Both the position numbers and the translations under genes were made by a program. DNA of 8,300 nucleotides from Methanocorpusculum sp. (GTDB taxonomy: Archaea; Halobacteriota; Methanomicrobia; Methanomicrobiales; Methanocorpusculaceae): NCBI GenBank assembly GCA_029986255.1, contig DALTYD010000038.1, forward strand, positions 1 through 8,300. Reading direction: 5' to 3'. The notes under the pieces are model-generated. The model was not told the origin of the DNA. It ran no database searches and worked only from the letters and a program-made list of their open reading frames with translations. Position 1 is the first letter of the stretch. Each line of letters starts with the position of its first letter. Shown piece after piece: positions 4,749-8,300 of this stretch.

Positions 4749-6284
4749 TCACTCATATTCAATGGTTGCAGGAGGTTTACTCGTGATATCATAGAGAACA
4801 CGATTCACATGATGAACTTCATTAATAATTCTACGAGAAATTTTTTCCAACACTGAATAAGGAATTTGCGCCCAGTCAGCCGTCATAAAGTCCGTCGTTA
4901 TAACCGCCCGCAAGGTAATAACGTAGTCATAAGTACGCTCATCACCCATAACACCAACACTGCGCATGTTGGTTAAAACTGCAAAGTACTGATTAATGGA
5001 ATGATCAAGGCCTGAAGCTACAATTTCCTCACAAAAAATTGCATCTGCATCGCGAAGAATGTCGAGTTTTTCTTTGGTGACATCTCCTATGACACGGATA
5101 GCAAGCCCTGGGCCCGGGAAGGGTTGACGCCACACAAGTTTTTCTGGAAGACCAAGCTCGATCCCAGCAGCACGGACTTCGTCTTTAAAGAGAATACGCA
5201 AAGGTTCAATGATTTCTTTGAAATCAACGTTATCTGGAAGACCACCAACATTATGATGGCTCTTAATGACCGATGCTTGACCAGGACCAGATTCAATCAC
5301 ATCAGGGTAAATTGTCCCTTGTACAAAAAAATCAACCATTCCAATCTTTTTTGCCTCTTCTTCAAACACATGGATAAACTCAGCACCAATAATCTTTCGT
5401 TTCTGCTCAGGATCGGAGACGCCAGCAAGTTTGGCAAGAAACCTCGATTCAGCATTCACACGGATAAGATTAAGGTCATACTGATTTTTAAAAATCTTTT
5501 CCACTTCGTCAGCCTCATTTTTGCGAAGAAGACCATGATCCACAAAGATACATGTCAGTTGTCTGCCTATTGCTTTATGGACAAGAACTGCAGCGACGGA
5601 TGAGTCAACCCCTCCAGAAAGAGCACAGAGAGCTTTTTTGTCATCGATTTTTTCCCGTAGATGAGCAATCATATTATCCACAAACGAGGACATATGCCAT
5701 GTTCCCGTACAGCCACATATGTTAAATAAAAAGTTTTGTATCATTGTCATCCCATCAGGCGTATGGAGTACTTCAGGATGGAATTGAACAGCATATATCT
5801 TCTTGGCCGAATTTTCAAGTGCAGCAAAAGGACAACCAGGTGTCTCAGCAGTAACACAAAATCCAGCAGGAAGTTCACTAATGTAATCACCATGACTCAT
5901 CCAACAGAATGTTTCCTTTGGGATTCCTTGAAAAAGAAGGCTTTGATAAAGGAGAAGAGGTGTTTTTCCGTACTCACGTGTCATAGCGGTGGTCCCAGAA
6001 GCGACACGACCCCCGAGCATGAAAGCAGTCAACTGGGCACCATAACAAATGCCAAGGATAGGAATTCCAAGCGAAAAAACACCAACATCGACCCTTGGAG
6101 CATTCTCTGCATACACAGATGCAGGTCCACCAGTAAAGATGATGCCCATGTAGTTTCTAGAAGTTATCTCATCAAGTGAAACAGTGCAAGGTTTCACCTC
6201 ACAATAGACATTCGCCTCACGAATGCGCCGAGCAATCAATTGATTATATTGACCACCAAAATCAAGGACAAGAATAGCTTCCAT
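4749..6284 (-). CDS. guaA: GMP synthase (glutamine-hydrolysing), fused amidotransferase and ATP-pyrophosphatase
   Basis: This 511-residue enzyme makes GMP from XMP, ATP and glutamine in the cytoplasm. The class I glutamine amidotransferase domain (about 1-190) has TGGP (51-54), nucleophile C80 in GICYGAQ, and H169/E171 in QFHPE. The synthetase domain (about 200-390) has the PP-loop S223-G-G-V-D-S228, FVDHGLLRK (247-255), and QGTIYPDVIESG (322-333). The dimerisation domain has QPFPGPGLAIR (387-397) and ends in the canonical KPPATIEYE. Length is normal and no key residue is missing. Most methanogens carry this enzyme as two separate proteins (GuaAA and GuaAB); the fused form and phrases such as LDFGGQYNQLIARR and CWMSH read like clostridial enzymes, suggesting acquisition from bacteria (inference). 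ATG 6284 lies 3 nt after the pyrG stop with no strong ribosome site, so translation is probably coupled. Confidence 0.97.
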   Translation of the reverse strand: MEAILVLDFGGQYNQLIARRIREANVYCEVKPCTVSLDEITSRNYMGIIFTGGPASVYAENAPRVDVGVFSLGIPILGICYGAQLTAFMLGGRVASGTTAMTREYGKTPLLLYQSLLFQGIPKETFCWMSHGDYISELPAGFCVTAETPGCPFAALENSAKKIYAVQFHPEVLHTPDGMTMIQNFLFNICGCTGTWHMSSFVDNMIAHLREKIDDKKALCALSGGVDSSVAAVLVHKAIGRQLTCIFVDHGLLRKNEADEVEKIFKNQYDLNLIRVNAESRFLAKLAGVSDPEQKRKIIGAEFIHVFEEEAKKIGMVDFFVQGTIYPDVIESGPGQASVIKSHHNVGGLPDNVDFKEIIEPLRILFKDEVRAAGIELGLPEKLVWRQPFPGPGLAIRVIGDVTKEKLDILRDADAIFCEEIVASGLDHSINQYFAVLTNMRSVGVMGDERTYDYVITLRAVITTDFMTADWAQIPYSVLEKISRRIINEVHHVNRVLYDITSKPPATIEYE

Positions 6285-6287
6285 GGT

Positions 6288-7874
6288 TTACTCTTTAAAG
6301 GCATGATTTTCAAGACAGGCTTTCACAAATCCAACAAATGGGGCAGATGGATGAGTAGGGCGTGAGCGGAACTCAGGATGAAACTGTGTTGCAACAAAGT
6401 ATGGGTGATCTGAAAGTTCAATCGCCTCCATGCGATTTCCATTCCACCCCACAAATCGCAAACCATTCTCCTCTATTTCAGCGATGTACTCAGGATTGAC
6501 CTCATAACGGTGACGATGACGCTCGACCACTTCAGTCTCGCCATAAAGTTTTGCAAGCAGAGAATCAGCCGTTAGCTGAATCGAATAATTACCAAGTCGC
6601 ATAGTTCCACCGAGATCTGCAATATCTTCTTGCTCAGGCAAGAATGTGATAATTGGAGTTCCATCCCCCATTTCGGCACTGGTTGCATCAAGATACCCCA
6701 CAACATTGCGAGAAAACTCGATAACTGAGAGCTGAAAACCTAGGCATAGACCAAGAAACGGCTTTTTGTGTTCACGAGCGTAAGTGATAGCATTGATCAT
6801 CCCTTCAATACCACGATTACCAAATCCTCCAGGGATGAGAATACCATCGAGATCAGCAAGATCAGTATTCGTATAGTGTTCCGCATCGAGCCATTCAATA
6901 ACAACCTCAGTTGAGAGCTGACGACCTGCATGTTTGAGAGCTTCCTTAATGGAGATATAAACATCCTCAACACCGTATTTAGTGATAATTCCAATGTTTG
7001 CACGATTAGTATACTCACGGGAGACAATAGAGTACCAATAGTTATTCGGTTTCTTTGGAGAGAGATGTAAGAGTGGCAAAAGAACATCAGCCATCCCTTC
7101 TCTTTCCAACTCCATTGGGACAAAATAGGTGTCACGGGCATTTGTAGCACTAATGACGGCAGAAACATCAACATTGCAGAACGAGGAAATCTTACGCTTA
7201 GTAGATAGAGAAATCGGTAACATACTACGACCAACAATTAGATCAGCTTCAAGACCAAGTTCACGTAGTGCTTTGATAGAGTGCTGGGTTGGTTTAGTCT
7301 TGAGATCTCCCATAGTGTCAGCAGGAAGGAGAGTCACATGAACGAGAGCGAAGTCGCCGTTTCCGTACTCCCAATGCATCTGACGGATTGCTTCTAAAAA
7401 CGGCATACTTTCAATGTCGCCAACTGTTCCACCCACCTCAACAATACAGATTTCGGCATGATGGCCATCTTTATCTCTCCAGTTCTCTGCTGCAGACTTA
7501 ATTCTATCTTTAATCTCATCAGTAATGTGTGGAATAATCTGTACAGTTGCCCCAAGATAGTCTCCATGACGTTCTTTCTGAATAACGGATGAATAGATCT
7601 TTCCAGTAGTCAGATTGTGATCTCGAGTAAGTTCAATATCAAGGAACCGTTCATAATTTCCAAGGTCGAGATCAGCCTCACCACCGTCCTTTAACACAAA
7701 GACTTCCCCATGCTGGGCCGGATTCATGAGACCTGCATCAATATTTAAGTACGGATCAATTTTGACGGCAGTAACATAATATCCTCGATTGATAAGAATT
7801 CGCCCTATGGAAGCTACAGTGATACCTTTTCCAAGGCCACTCATCACACCTCCAGTTACAACAACATACTTCAC
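6288..7874 (-). CDS. pyrG: CTP synthase
   Basis: The enzyme aminates UTP to CTP using glutamine and ATP. I place the start at GTG 7874, giving 528 residues beginning MKYVVVTGG as in archaeal homologues. A TTG seven codons upstream would lie close to or before the expected transcription start, whereas GGAGA (7886-7882) is well spaced for 7874. The synthetase domain (about 1-265) has the P-loop GGVMSGLGKGI (8-18, K16), KIDPYLN (38-44) and VEVGGTVGDIE (145-155). The glutamine amidotransferase domain (about 290-525) has IPGGFGNRG (347-355), nucleophile C377 in LGLCLGFQ, RHRHRYEVNP (452-461), and H499/E501 in QFHPE. All catalytic residues are present and the length is close to the bacterial enzyme. 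It is the first gene of the operon, directly behind the promoter, and supplies CTP for RNA, DNA and CDP-lipid synthesis. Confidence 0.97.
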   Translation of the reverse strand: MKYVVVTGGVMSGLGKGITVASIGRILINRGYYVTAVKIDPYLNIDAGLMNPAQHGEVFVLKDGGEADLDLGNYERFLDIELTRDHNLTTGKIYSSVIQKERHGDYLGATVQIIPHITDEIKDRIKSAAENWRDKDGHHAEICIVEVGGTVGDIESMPFLEAIRQMHWEYGNGDFALVHVTLLPADTMGDLKTKPTQHSIKALRELGLEADLIVGRSMLPISLSTKRKISSFCNVDVSAVISATNARDTYFVPMELEREGMADVLLPLLHLSPKKPNNYWYSIVSREYTNRANIGIITKYGVEDVYISIKEALKHAGRQLSTEVVIEWLDAEHYTNTDLADLDGILIPGGFGNRGIEGMINAITYAREHKKPFLGLCLGFQLSVIEFSRNVVGYLDATSAEMGDGTPIITFLPEQEDIADLGGTMRLGNYSIQLTADSLLAKLYGETEVVERHRHRYEVNPEYIAEIEENGLRFVGWNGNRMEAIELSDHPYFVATQFHPEFRSRPTHPSAPFVGFVKACLENHAFKE

Positions 7875-7881
7875 TCGTGAG

Positions 7882-7886
7882 TCTCC
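7882..7886 (-). promoter_or_regulatory. Ribosome-binding site that sets the pyrG start
   Basis: GGAGA on the minus strand is seven nt before GTG 7874. It would lie downstream of, and so could not serve, the alternative TTG at 7895, which supports the shorter protein. Confidence 0.65.
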
Positions 7887-7909
7887 ATATTTCAAATCAA
7901 ATAATGCAT

Positions 7910-7918
7910 CATATATAG
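7910..7918 (-). promoter_or_regulatory. TATA box of the pyrG operon
   Basis: On the minus strand CTATATATG lies about 40 nt before GTG 7874. With the usual archaeal spacing of roughly 25 nt, transcription would start near 7890, leaving a leader of about 15 nt that contains the GGAGA site. The bases just upstream are pyrimidine-rich, so no clear purine-rich BRE is seen. Confidence 0.5.
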
Positions 7919-8258
7919 GAGGACAGAGGTATTGAAAGTAAAGGGTTGGTTTGTTTTCTCATCCACCCAAAAACAAGAACAGATGTATGACTCAAAATAA
8001 TTAAAATATGTCAAGACGGAGTAAAATTCAATACGCAGTCACAGTATTACAACAGTTAAATCACATGATAGATTAATAAATTAAAAATAAAATCCAAATT
8101 ATCCATATATAGAGAGATTATCAATATCACATCGAAAATTGAGAAATATGTGTACAAATCCAGAGAGTAACAGAGATCACAAAAACATTACACTTGGACG
8201 AATAGAGGTTTTGAATAACACTGATATTAAATAAAAAGGAGATCAGAAAAAAGAGAGA
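7919..8258. other. AT-rich spacer upstream of the pyrG operon
   Basis: There is no credible coding frame on either strand. Its left edge borders the pyrG TATA box and its right edge holds T-tracts after the incoming minus-strand gene. I see no clear riboswitch, tRNA or long repeat in between. Confidence 0.6.
8233..8252 (-). terminator. Double oligo-T terminator of the right-edge gene
   Basis: On the minus strand T6 (8252-8247) and T5 (8237-8233) follow the stop at 8261-8259 within 30 bases, as expected for archaeal U-tract termination. This separates the right-edge gene from the pyrG promoter. Confidence 0.45.
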
Positions 8259-8300
8259 TTAGAATAGTCTTCGGACATAATCAGCAATTTTTTTCTGGAC
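8259..8300 (-). CDS. C-terminal end of an unidentified gene (partial)
   Basis: The minus-strand frame from 8300 reads VQKKIADYVRRLF and ends in TAA (8261-8259). The basic, amphipathic, helix-like tail looks like genuine protein, and oligo-T tracts follow. Thirteen residues are too few to name a family. The gene runs in the same direction as the pyrG operon but is separated from it by about 340 bases and its own likely terminator. Confidence 0.5.
   Translation of the reverse strand, partial: VQKKIADYVRRLF

Noticed and set aside
5124..6179. Plus-strand frames of 159 and 147 residues
   Set aside because: They are antisense to guaA, which has complete motifs and normal length; their translations show no domain.
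6797..7341. Alternative frames of 146 and 70 residues over pyrG
   Set aside because: Shadows of the well-supported CTP synthase frame.
7919..8258. Riboswitch or nucleotide-responsive leader before pyrG
   Set aside because: The inferred leader is only about 15 nt, and no conserved structure or attenuator-like hairpin is visible upstream.

Overview
The window looks like a chromosomal segment of a methanogenic archaeon, most likely of the order Methanomicrobiales. This rests on five points: an archaeal-type adenylate kinase (AK6/Fap7 family) next to a CDP-alcohol phosphatidyltransferase of the archaeal inositol-lipid type; a TATA box about 40 nt before the first gene of the operon; GAGGTGA-type ribosome sites; U-tract gene ends; and remains of a membrane-bound hydrogenase (Mbh/Ech type). 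Coding density is low. Spacers are long and very AT-rich, and several genes are broken or shortened, which suggests relaxed selection, for example in a host-associated lineage. That lifestyle is inference.

Left part (1-1034): a decayed piece of an energy-converting hydrogenase operon on the minus strand. It holds the 3' end of an MbhM/NuoH-like membrane subunit and a nearly complete MbhN/NuoI-like two-cluster ferredoxin subunit. Each is interrupted by one apparent single-base frameshift. About 590 bases follow with no recognisable gene.

Middle (1624-2973): a plus-strand PAP2-superfamily membrane phosphatase with all three catalytic motifs intact. It is followed by a 309-base stretch that stays open in the same frame beyond its stop codon and contains a cluster of perfect inverted repeats.

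Right part (3003-7918): a tight five-gene minus-strand operon, in transcription order CTP synthase (pyrG), fused GMP synthase (guaA), a short degenerate acetylornithine-aminotransferase-like protein, AK6-family kinase, and CDP-alcohol phosphatidyltransferase. Neighbouring genes overlap or lie 3 nt apart, and a TATA box and ribosome site precede pyrG. Four members form a nucleotide and lipid set: CTP and GMP synthesis, a nucleotide kinase/ribosome-assembly factor, and an enzyme that probably uses CDP-archaeol, whose synthesis consumes CTP. The third gene, resembling only the N-terminal half of ArgD and lacking the PLP-lysine region, is the odd member.

Right edge: the last 13 codons of another minus-strand gene enter the window at 8300, followed by oligo-T tracts. 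I see no CRISPR array, tRNA, rRNA, insertion sequence or defence system. The points most worth following are the truncated ArgD-like gene, the hydrogenase relic, the bacterial-looking fused GuaA, and the open frame with hairpins after the PAP2 gene.
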